This document shows, piece after piece, positions 31,277 through 42,789 of a stretch of DNA of 64,000 bases. The stretch spans positions 62,001 through 126,000 of the forward strand of contig NZ_RAQI01000004.1 in assembly GCF_003610465.1 (NCBI RefSeq). The letters are read 5' to 3'. The notes beneath the pieces are model-generated. The model was not told the origin of the DNA, did not search any database, and was given only the letters and a program-made list of their open reading frames with translations. The stretch is from Xenorhabdus ehlersii. Lineage in GTDB: Bacteria; Pseudomonadota; Gammaproteobacteria; Enterobacterales; Enterobacteriaceae. The position numbers were made by a program, and so were the translations under genes. Numbering within the stretch: position 1 is the first letter of the stretch; the number at the start of each line of letters is the position of its first letter.

Positions 31277-31399
31277 TTTCTCCCGTTTTGCTTAATTTTT
31301 AAAATACCCACATAATGATGATCAACTAACGAAAACCAATAAACATACATTTTTTGGTGCCAAATAAGCTCCGTGATATTCAGTCTCCCAGAGGTGAGT

Positions 31400-31819
31400 G
31401 TGCAGTTAACCAGTTTTACCGATTATGGATTACGTGCCTTGATTTATATGGCCTCTTTACCAGCAGGCCAAATGACGAATATTACAGAAGTCACTGAAGT
31501 TTATGGTGTCTCACGTAACCATATGGTAAAGATCATCAACCAACTGAGTCACTTAGGATTGGTGAATGCTGTCAGGGGAAAAAATGGCGGCATCAGTTTA
31601 GGGAAACCTGCTAGCGAGATCAGAATTGGTGATGTAGTTCGCTCATTGGAGCCTCTGTCATTGGTTGATTGTAGTGCCTGTCAAATCACGCCTGCATGTC
31701 GCTTAAAGTCAGTCTTGAATCAAGCGGTAGAAAATTTTTTGGAAGAGTTGGATAAACATACTGTGGCCGATATGGTCAAAGACAATCGTCCCCTTTATCA
31801 ATTACTTTTAGTTAAGTGA
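31400..31819 (+). CDS. nsrR: Nitric-oxide-sensing repressor NsrR (Rrf2 family)
   Basis: A 139-residue Rrf2-family [Fe-S] repressor whose cluster reacts with NO. The winged-helix start [20 protein letters not shown] and [16 protein letters not shown] are as in E. coli. The GTG at 31400 with GAGG upstream gives the conserved N-terminus. The three cluster Cys are at 91, 94 and 100 ([11 protein letters not shown]). E. coli NsrR has two more residues between the first two Cys (NCSSEFCHITPAC). rnr follows immediately. Confidence 0.93.
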   Translation: MQLTSFTDYGLRALIYMASLPAGQMTNITEVTEVYGVSRNHMVKIINQLSHLGLVNAVRGKNGGISLGKPASEIRIGDVVRSLEPLSLVDCSACQITPACRLKSVLNQAVENFLEELDKHTVADMVKDNRPLYQLLLVK

Positions 31820-31863
31820 AGCAAGGGGATAAACAGCTTGCTGATGACAATAGAGGAATGACG

Positions 31864-34299
31864 ATGTCAAAAGATCCTTTTCAGGAACGAGAGGCTGCAA
31901 AATACGAATCTCCTATCCCAAGCCGTGAATACATCTTGGATATCATTTCTAAACATGCCACTCCGGTAAGCCGTCAGGAATTAGCACAGGAACTTCAGTT
32001 AACCACTCCAGAAGCTCTGGAAGCACTGCGCCGCCGTTTGCGGGCAATGGAACGTGATGGACAGTTGGTTTTTACCCGCCGGCAATGTTATGCGTTGCCA
32101 GAGCGGCTGGATTTATTGAAAGGTACGGTGATTGGACACCGTGATGGCTATGGTTTTCTGCGTGTGGAAGGCCACAAAGAAGATTATTTCCTGCCAGCCG
32201 ATCAGATGAAAATGGCGATCCATGGTGATGTGGTTCTGGCACAGCCTTTACGACCAGACAGAAGAGGCCGCATTGAAGTGCGTATCGTGCGGGTTTTAGA
32301 GCCAAAGAGTAGCCAGATTGTTGGCCGGTATTTTATGGATGCGGGCATGGGATTTGTCGTCCCTGATGATAGCCGTCTCTGTTTCGATATATTGATCCCA
32401 AAAGAAGCAACTTGCGGCGCAAGAATGGGTAACGTCGTGGTGGTTGAATTGACAAATCGCCCGACTCGCCGGACTAAAGCCATCGGTAAAATTGTTGAAG
32501 TGCTGGGTGAGACCATGGGAACAAATATGGCGGTTGAGATGGCGCTGCGTACCCATGAAATTCCACACAGCTGGCCGCCAATGGTAGAAAAACAGATCGC
32601 AGGTTTGGACGAACATGTACCGGAATCGGCCACGCAAGATCGGGTAGATTTACGAGCGTTGCCATTGGTGACGATTGATGGCGAAGATGCACGAGACTTT
32701 GATGATGCGGTGTATTGCGAAAGAAAACGGGGTGGCGGTTGGCGATTGTGGGTAGCGATTGCTGATGTCAGCTACTATGTTCGCCCGCAAACCGCTTTGG
32801 ATATAGAAGCACGCAGCCGTGGAAACTCGGTTTATTTCCCATCCCAGGTTGTACCTATGCTGCCGGAAGTACTGTCTAACGGATTGTGCTCCCTCAATCC
32901 AGAAGTTGATCGCCTATGTATGGTGTGTGAAATGACCGTTTCCGCCCAGGGCAAGCTCTCTTCCTATAAGTTTTATGAAGCAGTGATGAATTCACACGCT
33001 CGTTTGACCTATACCAAAGTCTGGAAGATTTTGCAGGGCGATCAAGAGTTGCGTGAGCACTACAAGCCGCTGGTGCAACATATTGAGCACCTGCATGAGC
33101 TTTATCAGGCATTGGAACATGCGCGTGAACAGCGTGGCGCTATTTCGTTTGAATCGGAAGAAGCCAAGTTTATCTTTAATGCAGAGCGTCGCATTGAGCG
33201 TATAGAACCCGTTGTACGCAACGATGCGCATAAACTTATCGAAGAGTGTATGATCTTGGCAAATATTGCCGCTGCTCGCTTTGTTGAAAAACACCATGAA
33301 CCCGCGTTATACCGCATCCATGATCGACCAAAAGAAGAGAGTATCCTGAATCTACGTTCAGTCTTCAATGAATTGGGATTGAGCTTGTTGGGTGGCTTGA
33401 CGCCTGAACCGAAAGATTATGCGCAATTGATGAAACAAGTCGCTGATCGACCAGATCGCGAGTTACTGCAAACGATGCTGTTGCGCTCTATGAAGCAGGC
33501 GATCTATGAGCCGGAGAATCGGGGGCACTTTGGTCTGGCATTGCGCTCTTATTCTCATTTTACTTCGCCAATCCGTCGCTACCCTGATCTGGCTCTGCAT
33601 CGTGCGATTAAGTACTTATTGGCACAAGAACAAGAAAAGGGTGCTGTTGAACATCGTGGGACGCCAACAGGGGGTTGGCACAACGATATGGAGCAGATGC
33701 TGCAACTGGGTGATCACTGTTCCATGAGCGAACGCCGTGCTGACGAAGCGACAAGGGATGTGGCAGACTGGCTGAAATGTGATTTCATGCAAGATCAGGT
33801 GGGAAATGTTTTCACTGGACTGATTACCAGCGTGACAGGCTTCGGTTTCTTTGTCCGTTTGAATGATCTGTTTATTGACGGCTTGGTACATGTTTCGACG
33901 TTGGATAACGATTATTATCAATATGATAACGTCGGCCAGCGTTTGATTGGTGAGTCTTCTGGAACAACTTATCGCCTCGGTGATGAAGTAGAGATCCGCG
34001 TGGAAGCGGTTCATATGGATGAACGCAATATTGATTTCACCTTACTTTCCACAACTCGCAAAGCGCGTAATCAGGGGAAGACGGAACGAGATAAGGCGAA
34101 AAAAGGTACGCCAGAGCGTAAAAATGGTAAAAAAGGCCGTGATCATAAAAAATCGGCCAATTTTGAGCCAGATAGCGCCTTTCGTAAAAAGAAAAGTACG
34201 GAAAAGCCTAAGTCAAGCAATAAGAAAAAACCGTCAAGCAAGACTAAAAAAATTGCGGCAAAACTGAAAGCGAAGCGCGCGAAAAAAAGCGCCAGCTAA
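31864..34299 (+). CDS. rnr: Ribonuclease R
   Basis: An 811-residue RNB-family 3'-5' exoribonuclease that degrades structured RNA and helps trans-translation. N-terminal winged helix, cold-shock domains, RNB catalytic core ([17 protein letters not shown], about 280-296), S1 domain (about 640-725), Lys-rich tail. The frame opens at 31816, but the ATG at 31864 is preceded by GAGGA at 6 bases and matches the E. coli N-terminus ([10 protein letters not shown]). Confidence 0.96.
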   Translation: MSKDPFQEREAAKYESPIPSREYILDIISKHATPVSRQELAQELQLTTPEALEALRRRLRAMERDGQLVFTRRQCYALPERLDLLKGTVIGHRDGYGFLRVEGHKEDYFLPADQMKMAIHGDVVLAQPLRPDRRGRIEVRIVRVLEPKSSQIVGRYFMDAGMGFVVPDDSRLCFDILIPKEATCGARMGNVVVVELTNRPTRRTKAIGKIVEVLGETMGTNMAVEMALRTHEIPHSWPPMVEKQIAGLDEHVPESATQDRVDLRALPLVTIDGEDARDFDDAVYCERKRGGGWRLWVAIADVSYYVRPQTALDIEARSRGNSVYFPSQVVPMLPEVLSNGLCSLNPEVDRLCMVCEMTVSAQGKLSSYKFYEAVMNSHARLTYTKVWKILQGDQELREHYKPLVQHIEHLHELYQALEHAREQRGAISFESEEAKFIFNAERRIERIEPVVRNDAHKLIEECMILANIAAARFVEKHHEPALYRIHDRPKEESILNLRSVFNELGLSLLGGLTPEPKDYAQLMKQVADRPDRELLQTMLLRSMKQAIYEPENRGHFGLALRSYSHFTSPIRRYPDLALHRAIKYLLAQEQEKGAVEHRGTPTGGWHNDMEQMLQLGDHCSMSERRADEATRDVADWLKCDFMQDQVGNVFTGLITSVTGFGFFVRLNDLFIDGLVHVSTLDNDYYQYDNVGQRLIGESSGTTYRLGDEVEIRVEAVHMDERNIDFTLLSTTRKARNQGKTERDKAKKGTPERKNGKKGRDHKKSANFEPDSAFRKKKSTEKPKSSNKKKPSSKTKKIAAKLKAKRAKKSAS

Positions 34300-34349
34300 T
34301 CGCTAGTAAAAACTAGCCAGCAAAGATTAATCTATACAATCATCAAACA

Positions 34350-34376
34350 GGGCGGATTTTGCCGCCCACTATTTTT
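34350..34376 (+). terminator. Probable terminator between rnr and rlmB
   Basis: GGGCGG / CCGCCC stem with loop ATTTTG, then ACTATTTTTG. Confidence 0.55.
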
Positions 34377-34416
34377 GATATCTTAAAGATATCAGTGAGT
34401 CAGGTATCAGTCAGTC

Positions 34417-35154
34417 ATGAGTGAAATTATCTACGGTATCCATGCCGTTAAAGCTTTGCTGGAGCGCGATCCACAACGTTTCATGGAAGTTTATGTGCTG
34501 AAAGGGCGTGAAGATCGCCGTTTAACCCCATTATTGCAGGAGTTGGAAGGTATCGGTATTGCGGTACAAATTGCCAACCGCCAATGGTTGGATGCCCAAA
34601 CAGAAGGTGCCGTCCATCAAGGGATCATTGCCCGCGTCAAGCCAGGACGCCAATATCAGGAAAATGATCTGCCGGATTTGTTATCTCGGCTGGAGCGTCC
34701 ATTCCTGCTGGTATTGGATGGCGTCACCGATCCACATAACCTGGGGGCTTGTTTGCGTACAGCGGATGCGGCGGGAGTTGACGCAATTATTGTTCCTCGT
34801 GATCGCTCAGCACAATTGAACGCTACCGCCAAAAAAGTGGCTTGTGGGGCGGCAGAAAGTGTACCGCTGATCCGTGTTACTAACCTTGCCCGGACACTGC
34901 GTTTATTGCAAGAACACAATATCTGGATTGTCGGAACCGCAGGTGAAGCCACACATTCTGTATACGAAAGCAAGTTGATTGGTCCGATGGCTCTGGTGAT
35001 GGGAGCGGAAGGAGAAGGTATGCGTCGATTGACTCGCGAACATTGTGATGAATTGATCAGTATTCCCATGGCGGGTTCAGTCTCTTCTTTGAACGTATCG
35101 GTTGCAACAGGGGTATGCTTGTTTGAAATCGTACGCCAGAGAAGCGTCCGGTAA
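34417..35154 (+). CDS. rlmB: 23S rRNA (guanosine-2'-O-)-methyltransferase RlmB
   Basis: A 245-residue SPOUT methyltransferase modifying G2251 of 23S rRNA. N-terminal substrate-binding domain ([17 protein letters not shown]), then the SpoU-type core: [45 protein letters not shown] (trefoil-knot SAM site). Confidence 0.96.
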   Translation: MSEIIYGIHAVKALLERDPQRFMEVYVLKGREDRRLTPLLQELEGIGIAVQIANRQWLDAQTEGAVHQGIIARVKPGRQYQENDLPDLLSRLERPFLLVLDGVTDPHNLGACLRTADAAGVDAIIVPRDRSAQLNATAKKVACGAAESVPLIRVTNLARTLRLLQEHNIWIVGTAGEATHSVYESKLIGPMALVMGAEGEGMRRLTREHCDELISIPMAGSVSSLNVSVATGVCLFEIVRQRSVR

Positions 35155-35161
35155 TTCTTTA

Positions 35162-35190
35162 TTGAGTTTTTTGTATTGTACGGGTATAGT
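35162..35190 (+). promoter_or_regulatory. Sigma-70 promoter of the rpsF operon
   Basis: TTGAGT, 17-base spacer, TATAGT, about 100 bp upstream of rpsF. Confidence 0.6.
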
Positions 35191-35204
35191 GACGCTTCGA
35201 TTTT

Positions 35205-35285
35205 TCAGCCGTACTAAACACGTTCCTTGCCTCCATGGGCCACGGCTGACCCTGACAGGAGGCTGAATAATCCGTAAGGAGCAAT
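35205..35285 (+). promoter_or_regulatory. S6:S18 ribosomal-protein leader RNA
   Basis: The rpsF 5' leader contains the conserved segment around CACGTTCCTTGCCTCC and the complementary ACAGGAGGCTG, which can form the stem bound by the S6-S18 dimer for feedback control. It ends at the AAGGAG ribosome binding site. Motif recognised from memory. Confidence 0.6.
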
Positions 35286-35288
35286 CTA

Positions 35289-35687
35289 ATGCGTCATTAC
35301 GAAATCGTTTTTATGGTCCATCCTGACCAAAGCGAACAGGTTCCGGGCATGATCGAGCGTTACAGTGCGACTATCGCTAACGCGCAAGGTCAGATTCACC
35401 GTCTGGAAGACTGGGGTCGTCGTCAACTGGCTTACCCAATCAACAAACTGCACAAGGCTCACTACGTTCTGATGAACGTTGAAGCGCCACAAGAAGCGAT
35501 TGATGAGCTGGAAACTAACTTCCGCTTCAACGACGCCGTTATCCGCAGCATGGTTATGCGCGTTAAGCACGCAGTAACTGAAGCATCACCAATGGTTAAG
35601 GCTAAAGACGAACGTCGCAGCCGTGATCTGGTCTTGGAAGAAGACCTGGCTGATGATGCTGATGAAGCTGGGGATTCTGAAGAGTAA
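35289..35687 (+). CDS. rpsF: 30S ribosomal protein S6
   Basis: 132 residues starting [17 protein letters not shown]; ends in the acidic Glu/Asp-rich tail to which RimK adds glutamates in E. coli. First gene of the rpsF-priB-rpsR-rplI operon, with AAGGAGCA before the ATG. Confidence 0.98.
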   Translation: MRHYEIVFMVHPDQSEQVPGMIERYSATIANAQGQIHRLEDWGRRQLAYPINKLHKAHYVLMNVEAPQEAIDELETNFRFNDAVIRSMVMRVKHAVTEASPMVKAKDERRSRDLVLEEDLADDADEAGDSEE

Positions 35688-35692
35688 TTACC

Positions 35693-36242
<550 letters not shown>

Positions 36243-36280
36243 TAGGCTCAGTCCATTAACGACTTTGAGAGGATAAGGTA

Positions 36281-36733
36281 ATGCAAATTATTCTGCTTGA
36301 TAAAGTAGCGAACCTGGGTAGCCTGGGTGACCAAGTTAACGTTAAAGCGGGTTATGCCCGTAACTTCTTAGTACCACAGGGCAAAGCTGTTCCTGCAACT
36401 AAGAAAAACATCGAATTCTTCGAAGCTCGTCGTGCTGAACTGGAAGCTAAACTGGCTGACGTTCTGGCAGCAGCACAAGCTCGTGCAGAGAAAATCAACG
36501 CACTGGGTTCTGTCACTATCGCTTCTAAAGCGGGTGACGAAGGTAAACTGTTCGGTTCTATCGGTACTCGTGATATCGCTGATGCAGTGACTGCGGCTGG
36601 CGTTGAAGTATCTAAGAGCGAAGTTCGCCTGTCTAACGGCGTTCTGCGTACTGTTGGTGAACATGAAGTTCACTTCCAGGTACACAGCGATGTATTCGCA
36701 CAGTTGAACGTTAACATCGTTCCAGAAGCTTAA
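36281..36733 (+). CDS. rplI: 50S ribosomal protein L9
   Basis: 150 residues with the L9 N-terminal signature [20 protein letters not shown], a long connecting helix and the C-terminal domain. Last gene of the operon, followed by a terminator. Confidence 0.98.
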   Translation: MQIILLDKVANLGSLGDQVNVKAGYARNFLVPQGKAVPATKKNIEFFEARRAELEAKLADVLAAAQARAEKINALGSVTIASKAGDEGKLFGSIGTRDIADAVTAAGVEVSKSEVRLSNGVLRTVGEHEVHFQVHSDVFAQLNVNIVPEA

Positions 36734-36761
36734 TCGCTGATTAGCTGAAGAACATGTGACG

Positions 36762-36788
36762 AAAAACGCTGGCATTGCCGGCGTTTTT
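36762..36788 (+). terminator. Intrinsic terminator after rplI
   Basis: AAAAACGCTGGC / GCCGGCGTTTTT with a 3-base loop and a T run. Confidence 0.9.
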
Positions 36789-36947
36789 TGTTTTGTGTCG
36801 CAAAAATATGCCCCAAACATAAGGCCTGGTAGCAGTTATACTGCAAGAATTGGTGCCTTACATTATTATTACCCACTTTAACGCGTTTACCCATCCAGAC
36901 AGTGCTGTTATGCTTGAGCTTTCACTCATTTAATAACAGGTACTTTC

Positions 36948-37568
36948 ATGACAAAACCTTCTTTTGAGTCTATTGAAGCGCGGGCAAGTTACGGTATTGG
37001 TTTGCAGGTTGGGCAACAATTACAGGAATCTGGTTTACAAGGGTTAGAACCAGAAGCTCTGTTGGCAGGACTGTGTGATGCGTTGGAAAGCCGTTCTCCT
37101 GCTATTCCGGTAGAAGAACTGCATCGTGCGCTACGTGAGATACATGAACGTGCTGATAGCGTTCGTCGTGAACGTCAGCAGGAGATGGCAGAAGAAGGCA
37201 AAAAATTCCTGGCAGAAAATATTCATCGTGAAGGTGTAAGCAGCACGGAGTCTGGTCTGCAATTTTCTGTCCTGACACAAGGTGATGGTGCTATCCCTGC
37301 CCGTACTGACCGTGTTCGTGTTCACTACACGGGCCGCCTGATCGATGGCACCGTATTTGATAGTTCAGTACAGCGTGGTACACCAGCAGAATTCCCTGTT
37401 AGCGGCGTGATCCCAGGGTGGATTGAAGCGTTGACCTTAATGCCAGTCGGTGCCAAATGGGAACTTTATATTCCGCACAATCTGGCTTATGGTGAGCGTG
37501 GGGCAGGTGCATCCATTCCTCCCTATAGCACGCTGATCTTCGAAGTGGAATTATTGGAAATTCTGTAA
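36948..37568 (+). CDS. fklB: FKBP-type peptidyl-prolyl isomerase FklB (FKBP22)
   Basis: 206 residues, as in E. coli. N-terminal helical dimerisation domain (about 1-95; the [13 protein letters not shown] motif) and a C-terminal FKBP domain ([19 protein letters not shown] to the final VELLEIL). Cytoplasmic or periplasmic fold helper; there is no signal peptide. Confidence 0.95.
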   Translation: MTKPSFESIEARASYGIGLQVGQQLQESGLQGLEPEALLAGLCDALESRSPAIPVEELHRALREIHERADSVRRERQQEMAEEGKKFLAENIHREGVSSTESGLQFSVLTQGDGAIPARTDRVRVHYTGRLIDGTVFDSSVQRGTPAEFPVSGVIPGWIEALTLMPVGAKWELYIPHNLAYGERGAGASIPPYSTLIFEVELLEIL

Positions 37569-37575
37569 CTTATTG

Positions 37576-37597
37576 AATAGCCGGTTAGCCGGCTATT
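37576..37597. terminator. Hairpin after fklB
   Basis: Perfect 9-bp stem AATAGCCGG / CCGGCTATT, loop TTAG; no T run follows, so termination is uncertain. Confidence 0.4.
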
Positions 37598-37688
37598 ACC
37601 CAAAATCGGTTTCGATTTGCAGCACAGCCAAAAGTTGCAATTTGAAAGCATTAAGGGGATAGCTGAACAATGAATGCAGAGGTGTATG

Positions 37689-38432
37689 ATGCTACAACAG
37701 ATCTGCCAATTGGCACGGGAAGCAGGCGTGGCGATCATGGAGGTCTATCAGGATGAGCAACCGTTGCAAGTAGAGCATAAAATGGATGATTCACCTGTTA
37801 CTGCCGCGGATATTGCCGCCCATAAGATCATTAAAGCAGGATTGTTGCGCATTGCACCTGATATCCCGCTGTTATCAGAAGAAGAACCACCGTCATGGGA
37901 AGAGCGGAAAAATTGGCAGCGTTATTGGCTGGTTGATCCATTGGATGGTACGAAAGAGTTTATTCGCCGCAATGGCGAGTTTACTGTTAATATCGCATTG
38001 ATAGAACAAGGTATACCTGTGATGGGAGTTATCTATGTTCCGGTACATAATGTCTTATATTCAGGGCAAGGGCGTCAGGCGTGGAAAGAAGCCAATGGTC
38101 AGATGCTTCCCATTAAAGTTATGCCAGCGAAACCGCCAGTTGTGGTAGTCAGTCGCTCTCACAAGGACGATGAGGAGTTGCAAGACTATCTTTCCCAGCT
38201 AGGGGTACACGATACACTTTCGGTAGGGTCTTCACTCAAATTTTGTATGGTTGCAGAGGGGAAAGCCCAACTTTACCCACGCTTTGGGCCGACCAACATC
38301 TGGGATACGGGGGCCGGTCATGCCATTGCTATTGCTGCGGGGGCGCATGTGACGGATTGGGAAGGGAAAACACTCAATTACACGCCGCGTGAATCCTTTC
38401 TGAATCCAGGATTTAGAGTTAGTGTTTTTTGA
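37689..38432 (+). CDS. cysQ: 3'(2'),5'-bisphosphate nucleotidase CysQ
   Basis: A 247-residue inositol-monophosphatase-fold enzyme that removes PAP during sulfate assimilation. The metal-binding motif is DPLDGTKEF (about 85-93), with [15 protein letters not shown] near the C-terminus. In-frame Met codons at 37674 and 37686 precede it, but 37689 has AGAGG at 6 bases and gives the E. coli-like [13 protein letters not shown]. Confidence 0.95.
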   Translation: MLQQICQLAREAGVAIMEVYQDEQPLQVEHKMDDSPVTAADIAAHKIIKAGLLRIAPDIPLLSEEEPPSWEERKNWQRYWLVDPLDGTKEFIRRNGEFTVNIALIEQGIPVMGVIYVPVHNVLYSGQGRQAWKEANGQMLPIKVMPAKPPVVVVSRSHKDDEELQDYLSQLGVHDTLSVGSSLKFCMVAEGKAQLYPRFGPTNIWDTGAGHAIAIAAGAHVTDWEGKTLNYTPRESFLNPGFRVSVF

Positions 38433-38452
38433 TTCTGAAGCGATACATTAAG

Positions 38453-38488
38453 GTGATAATGGCTCACAATGGGAGAACCATTATCACT
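38453..38488. terminator. Hairpin between convergent cysQ and ytfJ
   Basis: GTGATAATGG / CCATTATCAC, 10-bp perfect stem with a 15-base loop. It probably serves both genes, although the T runs are weak. Confidence 0.45.
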
Positions 38489-38505
38489 GTTCAGCGTTGA
38501 ATAGG

Positions 38506-39078
38506 CTATTTTTCCAATTCTTCTTTAATTAGGCTGATCACATGTGTAATGTCTTCGTTACTTAACTTGCCATCTTTGACGAATTTCACCTTACCATTTT
38601 TATCCAGCACAATGATTGCCGAACTTTTGGGTTCCAGTCCCCAAGCCTTTTTAACCAGGCCGTTACTATCGACAATGAATTGTGACCACGGGAACTGTTT
38701 TTTGCTGTCTTCGATACTATTGCGAACAAAAACACCAGTGCCAAAAATAGCATCATCAGTATTCATGATGCTGGTGGTTTGATATTTATCCTTAGGTAAA
38801 TCAGCATCCTTCAATGCTTGAATCAGGGGATCATTCATCTCTTTTGCGGAACTACGACCGGCAATATGCTGGATTGTTCTTACTTTTCCTGACAGTTCAG
38901 TACTGCTCCAATTTTGGTAGCTGAACTTACCATCGTTTAGCAACAGCTCACCTTTATCTGTCACACTGATAGCGGGAACAGGTTGTTCTAAGGTGATGTT
39001 ATGAGCGAACGCAAATATTGGCGTTATACTCAATATTGCAGATAACACGATTCTTGTTAATATATTGTTTTTTAACAT
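38506..39078 (-). CDS. ytfJ: Periplasmic YtfJ family protein
   Basis: A 190-residue exported protein with a signal peptide ending FAFAH (about residue 26), a thioredoxin-like fold and no CxxC. Homologue of E. coli YtfJ (184), whose role is unknown. The conserved WSQFIVDSNGLVKKAWGL segment is visible. Confidence 0.9.
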   Translation of the reverse strand: MLKNNILTRIVLSAILSITPIFAFAHNITLEQPVPAISVTDKGELLLNDGKFSYQNWSSTELSGKVRTIQHIAGRSSAKEMNDPLIQALKDADLPKDKYQTTSIMNTDDAIFGTGVFVRNSIEDSKKQFPWSQFIVDSNGLVKKAWGLEPKSSAIIVLDKNGKVKFVKDGKLSNEDITHVISLIKEELEK

Positions 39079-39412
39079 ATTTATTCCTTATTTATCATGA
39101 TGTGGCATGTTATCAGGGAATGACATATTCAGCATAGCGCTTGTTAACTGGTCTGTCCTCAATAAAATAAACAATTTAATAACATTTGAGGTGAGATATA
39201 AGTAAACAAAAGGGAAGCGTAATATAATACTTATTAATATCATAATGTTACATTAAGGCAGAGATTGAATCTTAATATTGAGGGGAACAAATTTCTATAT
39301 ACGTAGTCTATACAGTTGGCATAACCACGATGCATCTTCTGATTCATTGGCGAGTTATGCAGCAGCAATAGATAGAATAGTACCGTAAGAAGCATGGGAG
39401 GAAAAAACAGAG
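39079..39412. other. Divergent ytfJ-ytfK intergenic region
   Basis: 334 bp, AT-rich, with no ORF or RNA that I recognise. It should contain both promoters. Confidence 0.4.
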
Positions 39413-39619
39413 ATGAAAATCTTTCGCCATTATAACCCTGTGAAAATTGCTCTCTACGTAAAAACCCTATTTCGTGGGCGGTTATATATTAAGGACATGG
39501 GTGCTTTTGAATTCAATTATGGAAAGATCTTACCCCCGAAAATCAGAGATAAACGCCATTTCCATGTAATGAGTGAAGTCAATCAGCAAGTATTGCGCTT
39601 ACAGACCGAAATAGGGTGA
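39413..39619 (+). CDS. ytfK: YtfK (DUF1107), stringent-response modulator
   Basis: 68 residues, nearly collinear with E. coli Ytf[16 protein letters not shown] and [14 protein letters not shown]. In E. coli YtfK binds SpoT and tips it towards (p)ppGpp synthesis during phosphate or fatty-acid starvation. Same neighbourhood as E. coli (ytfJ-ytfK). Confidence 0.92.
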   Translation: MKIFRHYNPVKIALYVKTLFRGRLYIKDMGAFEFNYGKILPPKIRDKRHFHVMSEVNQQVLRLQTEIG

Positions 39620-39675
39620 TTGTTTGTAACTGCTCATCGACTAATGGTAATAAAATCAATACATAACATTAGTAT

Positions 39676-39701
39676 AATAAACGGCCTTGTGGCCGTTTAT
39701 T
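39676..39701. terminator. Hairpin between ytfK and the antitoxin relic
   Basis: AATAAACGGCC / GGCCGTTTATT, 11-bp stem with loop TTGT. The antitoxin frame ends inside it. Confidence 0.6.
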
Positions 39702-40000
39702 GATTGTGTGTTATCAATAAACTCAATTTAATATTGATATTGGCACCGCAGGTATTAGCATATCGGGACAGGGTTCTTATGCTAGTCTCCATCGGATTTC
39801 CTTCCAGCCGAGTAATGGCAGAGGGTGAAACGCCCAATTTCTTGACCAATTCTGATTTAGACAAACCCGCGTTTGCACGCATTTGGTATAGCAACTCTAT
39901 AATACCTGGCTTTCGTCTGGATCGTTATATGTCTGGATAGCTTCTGGGGTGTTTAACATTTCTGATTTCAGTTGTTCAAAATCAATACCGTTTATTTGTT
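39697..40000 (-). pseudogene. HigA-type antitoxin, frameshifted
   Basis: The C-terminal frame is a clear XRE-type HTH (MRANAGLSKSELVKKLGVSP, then SAITRLEG). The matching N-terminal part (IDFEQLKSEMLNTPEAIQTY, then NDPDE) lies upstream in a different frame, which ends at a stop codon near 39900. Joined at a +1/-1 shift around 39905-39915 they make a normal HigA antitoxin. A short product starting at an internal TTG is possible but would lack the toxin-neutralising N-terminus. Confidence 0.65.
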
Positions 40001-40118
40001 CATCTCCTTCAGCCGTTTTCTGGCTATTTCTATCGCACCAGTCGGTGTTTTTTGTGTTTTCTTCACAAATGCATGGAGTAGATAAATTCTCTGGCTATAC
40101 ACAGGAGGAGGCGTTAAC
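39992..40118 (-). pseudogene. HigB/Gp49-family toxin, 3' relic
   Basis: The minus strand reads QRIYLLHAFVKKTQKTP, then IEIARKRLKEMNK and a stop: the characteristic C-terminus of HigB/RelE-type Gp49-like toxins. Upstream codons lead into a stop; the N-terminal two thirds is missing. The toxin stop overlaps the start region of the HigA relic, the normal HigBA gene order. Confidence 0.6.
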
Positions 40119-40261
40119 TCAATAGAAAAATTTCACTTTTTGGAGAAAATTTGTATAAATATAACACAATGCAGGGTTTGCTACTGGTTGGGGGCAGATG
40201 CTGATTGATCGTATTTCAGGTAGCTAGCCCAACGGTCATACCATTGGGCTAACTCAATCAG
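40119..40261. other. Intergenic debris between the higBA relic and msrA
   Basis: No ORF. It contains a hairpin TAGCCCAA / TTGGGCTA (40225-40251), which may serve as the msrA terminator. Confidence 0.4.
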
Positions 40262-40930
40262 CTAGTTTCTAAGTGTCGGTGGGAAGCAGATCCCAGTACC
40301 ACCTAAGCCACAATACCCTTCAGGGTTTTTGTGGAGATATTGCTGGTGATAATCCTCGGCAAAGTAGAATGGCCCCGCTTCGCGAATTTCCGTCGTGATA
40401 GTGCGTTGGTCGTTATTTTGCACCAGCGCTTGCTGATATTGGTCTCGGCTGGCAATGGCCTGTTCATATTGTTGTGATGAAACCGTGTACAGAGCGGAAC
40501 GATATTGAGTACCAATATCACCATGTTGACGCATACCTTGGGTAGGATCGTGATTTTCCCAGAACAGGGTAATTAGTTGCGAATAGGTAATTTGGGTTGG
40601 ATCAAATACGATCCTGACCACTTCTGCATGGCCTGTTAATCCAGTACACACTTCTTCATAAGTTGGGTTTGGCGTAGTGCCGCCGCTGTAACCCACGGAA
40701 GTGGTGTAAATTCCTTCCTGTTGCCAGAAAAGGCGTTCCACACCCCAGAAACATCCCATTCCTACATAGGCAATTTCCATATTTTCAGGAATGTTCTCTA
40801 TCGCATGCTGCGTGATGGCATGGTAGGGTGATACGGTTAATGGAGTGGTTCTACCCGGTATGGCCTCTGGCGCAGAAACAGGTTGTCTTTCATTGGTTGA
40901 ATTTGGCAAGATTCCCTCCTGTATATTCAA
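40262..40930 (-). CDS. msrA: Peptide methionine sulfoxide reductase MsrA
   Basis: A 222-residue enzyme that reduces Met-S-sulfoxide. The catalytic motif [11 protein letters not shown] (Cys58) is intact; the recycling Cys in GYCGLGG lies near the C-terminus. It is about 10 residues longer than E. coli MsrA (212). Divergent from tamA, as in E. coli. Confidence 0.96.
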   Translation of the reverse strand: MNIQEGILPNSTNERQPVSAPEAIPGRTTPLTVSPYHAITQHAIENIPENMEIAYVGMGCFWGVERLFWQQEGIYTTSVGYSGGTTPNPTYEEVCTGLTGHAEVVRIVFDPTQITYSQLITLFWENHDPTQGMRQHGDIGTQYRSALYTVSSQQYEQAIASRDQYQQALVQNNDQRTITTEIREAGPFYFAEDYHQQYLHKNPEGYCGLGGTGICFPPTLRN

Positions 40931-41046
40931 AGTCTTATGATTATATGTTGCTTGTATATTGTTAAAACTTTACCAGAATTAATTCATTGCGGCATTTTTA
41001 TATTGTTGAATTTTATTCAACAGAGAGATAAATATTAGGAGTTCGA

Positions 41047-42789
41047 GTGTCACGATATCCCCTCATAGGTGCGCTTTGTGTCTTTATCGTCACTCCATCG
41101 GCTTATAGTGCAAATTTACGATTGAAACTAGAAGGTCTTTCTGGAGAATTAGAAAAAAATGCCAGAGTGCAACTTTCCAATATCAGTACTGATGAAGTTT
41201 CTCCTGATGGCCGTTTTCGTGCACGTGTGGAGAAAGCGATACGACAAGGGCTTCGTCCATTAGGATATTATGAATCCACCGTTGAATTTACCTATCAGGA
41301 GAACACGCCGCCTGCCCGTCCTGTTTTAACTGCAAAGGTAACGCTTGGTGAACCTGTGCGAGTGGCTAAAGTGAATGTTGATTTGGAAGGCGGTGCTAAA
41401 ACAGATAAAGACTATGCCATCCTGATTAAAAAAAATATGCCCAAAGACGGGACCATACTTAACCACGGTGAATATGAAGATTTTAAAAATTCATTGACGA
41501 ATCTGGCGGTTAAGAAAGGCTATTTTGATGCCGTCATGAAAAAAAGTGAGTTGGGGGTAGCAAAAGATCTGCACGAATCTATTTGGGATTTTGATTTCGA
41601 TAGCGGGCAACGCTATCGTTTTGGTCCTGTGACATTCTACGGATCGCAAATTCGTGAAACCTACCTGAATAACCTTATTCCTTTTAAACCAGGTGAATAC
41701 TATACCTCTGAACAATTAGCCGAATTTAACCGCCGTTTAGTGGATACCGGATGGTTCAACTCTGCGGTTGTTGTACCCGATTTTAAAATAGGGCGTGAGA
41801 GTAAGGATAAGTTATTACCATTAAATGCGTCCTTAGTGCCTCGGTCTGCCAACTATGTTGAATTGGGGGGAGGTTATGGAACGGATGTCGGGCCTCGTGT
41901 TCAGACAAAATGGAAAAAACCGTGGCTTAATTCCCGTGGACACAGTTTGAGTACCAGCCTTAACCTTTCTAGACGCGATCAAATCATTGACGCATCCTAC
42001 AAAATGCCGCTTAAAGTTAACCCACTGGAAGAATATTATCAGCTACAAACGGGTTATAGACGTAAAGATATTAACGATACCATTTCGGATACGGCAACCT
42101 TAAACCTTTCCCGTAATTGGGATCGTTTTACGGGGTGGCAGTACAGCGTGAATCTGCGCTGGAGCCTTAGCCACTTTACTCAGGCTAACGTAACCAATAC
42201 CACTATGCTGCTTTATCCGGGATTTAGTCTCAGCCGTATTCGCCAGCGTGGCGGCACAATGCCTTATTGGGGAGATAGCCAGCGTTACTCGATTGATATT
42301 TCTGATACAACCTGGCAGTCGAATGTCGATTTTCTCGTATTACAGGCTCATCATGTCTGGATAAGAACGTATCGGGAGAATCACCGTTTTGTGGTACGGG
42401 CAGATTTGGGCTGGATAGAGACTAGTGAATTCGACAAGGTGCCACCGGATCTCCGTTTCTTTGCTGGGGGGGATCGCAGTATTCGTGGCTATAAGTACCA
42501 GAAAATCTCACCGAAAGATAGTGCGGGAAAATTAGTCGGGGCATCAAAGCTGGCGGTTGGTTCGTTAGAATATCAATACAATATTTATGGCAATTGGTGG
42601 AGTGCGTTGTTTGTCGATTCCGGTGAAGCGGTGGATGACATTAGAAAGAGTAATTTTAAAACTGGCGCGGGAATTGGCGTGCGCTGGGCGTCACCGGTAG
42701 GGCCGATAAAATTTGATTTGGCAACGCCAATTGGAGATCCAGATAGTCATAATGTTGAATTTTATATTGGTTTAGGGGCCGAACTATGA
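41047..42789 (+). CDS. tamA: Translocation and assembly module outer-membrane protein TamA
   Basis: A 580-residue Omp85 protein. Signal peptide to about residue 21 (PSAYSA), three POTRA domains (about 22-270), and a 16-stranded beta-barrel with the Omp85 motif [12 protein letters not shown]. It starts at GTG with AGGAG 6 bases upstream. Its stop overlaps the tamB start (ATGA), so expression is coupled. Confidence 0.95.
   Translation: MSRYPLIGALCVFIVTPSAYSANLRLKLEGLSGELEKNARVQLSNISTDEVSPDGRFRARVEKAIRQGLRPLGYYESTVEFTYQENTPPARPVLTAKVTLGEPVRVAKVNVDLEGGAKTDKDYAILIKKNMPKDGTILNHGEYEDFKNSLTNLAVKKGYFDAVMKKSELGVAKDLHESIWDFDFDSGQRYRFGPVTFYGSQIRETYLNNLIPFKPGEYYTSEQLAEFNRRLVDTGWFNSAVVVPDFKIGRESKDKLLPLNASLVPRSANYVELGGGYGTDVGPRVQTKWKKPWLNSRGHSLSTSLNLSRRDQIIDASYKMPLKVNPLEEYYQLQTGYRRKDINDTISDTATLNLSRNWDRFTGWQYSVNLRWSLSHFTQANVTNTTMLLYPGFSLSRIRQRGGTMPYWGDSQRYSIDISDTTWQSNVDFLVLQAHHVWIRTYRENHRFVVRADLGWIETSEFDKVPPDLRFFAGGDRSIRGYKYQKISPKDSAGKLVGASKLAVGSLEYQYNIYGNWWSALFVDSGEAVDDIRKSNFKTGAGIGVRWASPVGPIKFDLATPIGDPDSHNVEFYIGLGAEL

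Noticed and set aside
31816..31863. A longer rnr start at 31816
   Set aside because: It overlaps the nsrR stop and its first 16 codons have no counterpart; GAGGA precedes the ATG at 31864.
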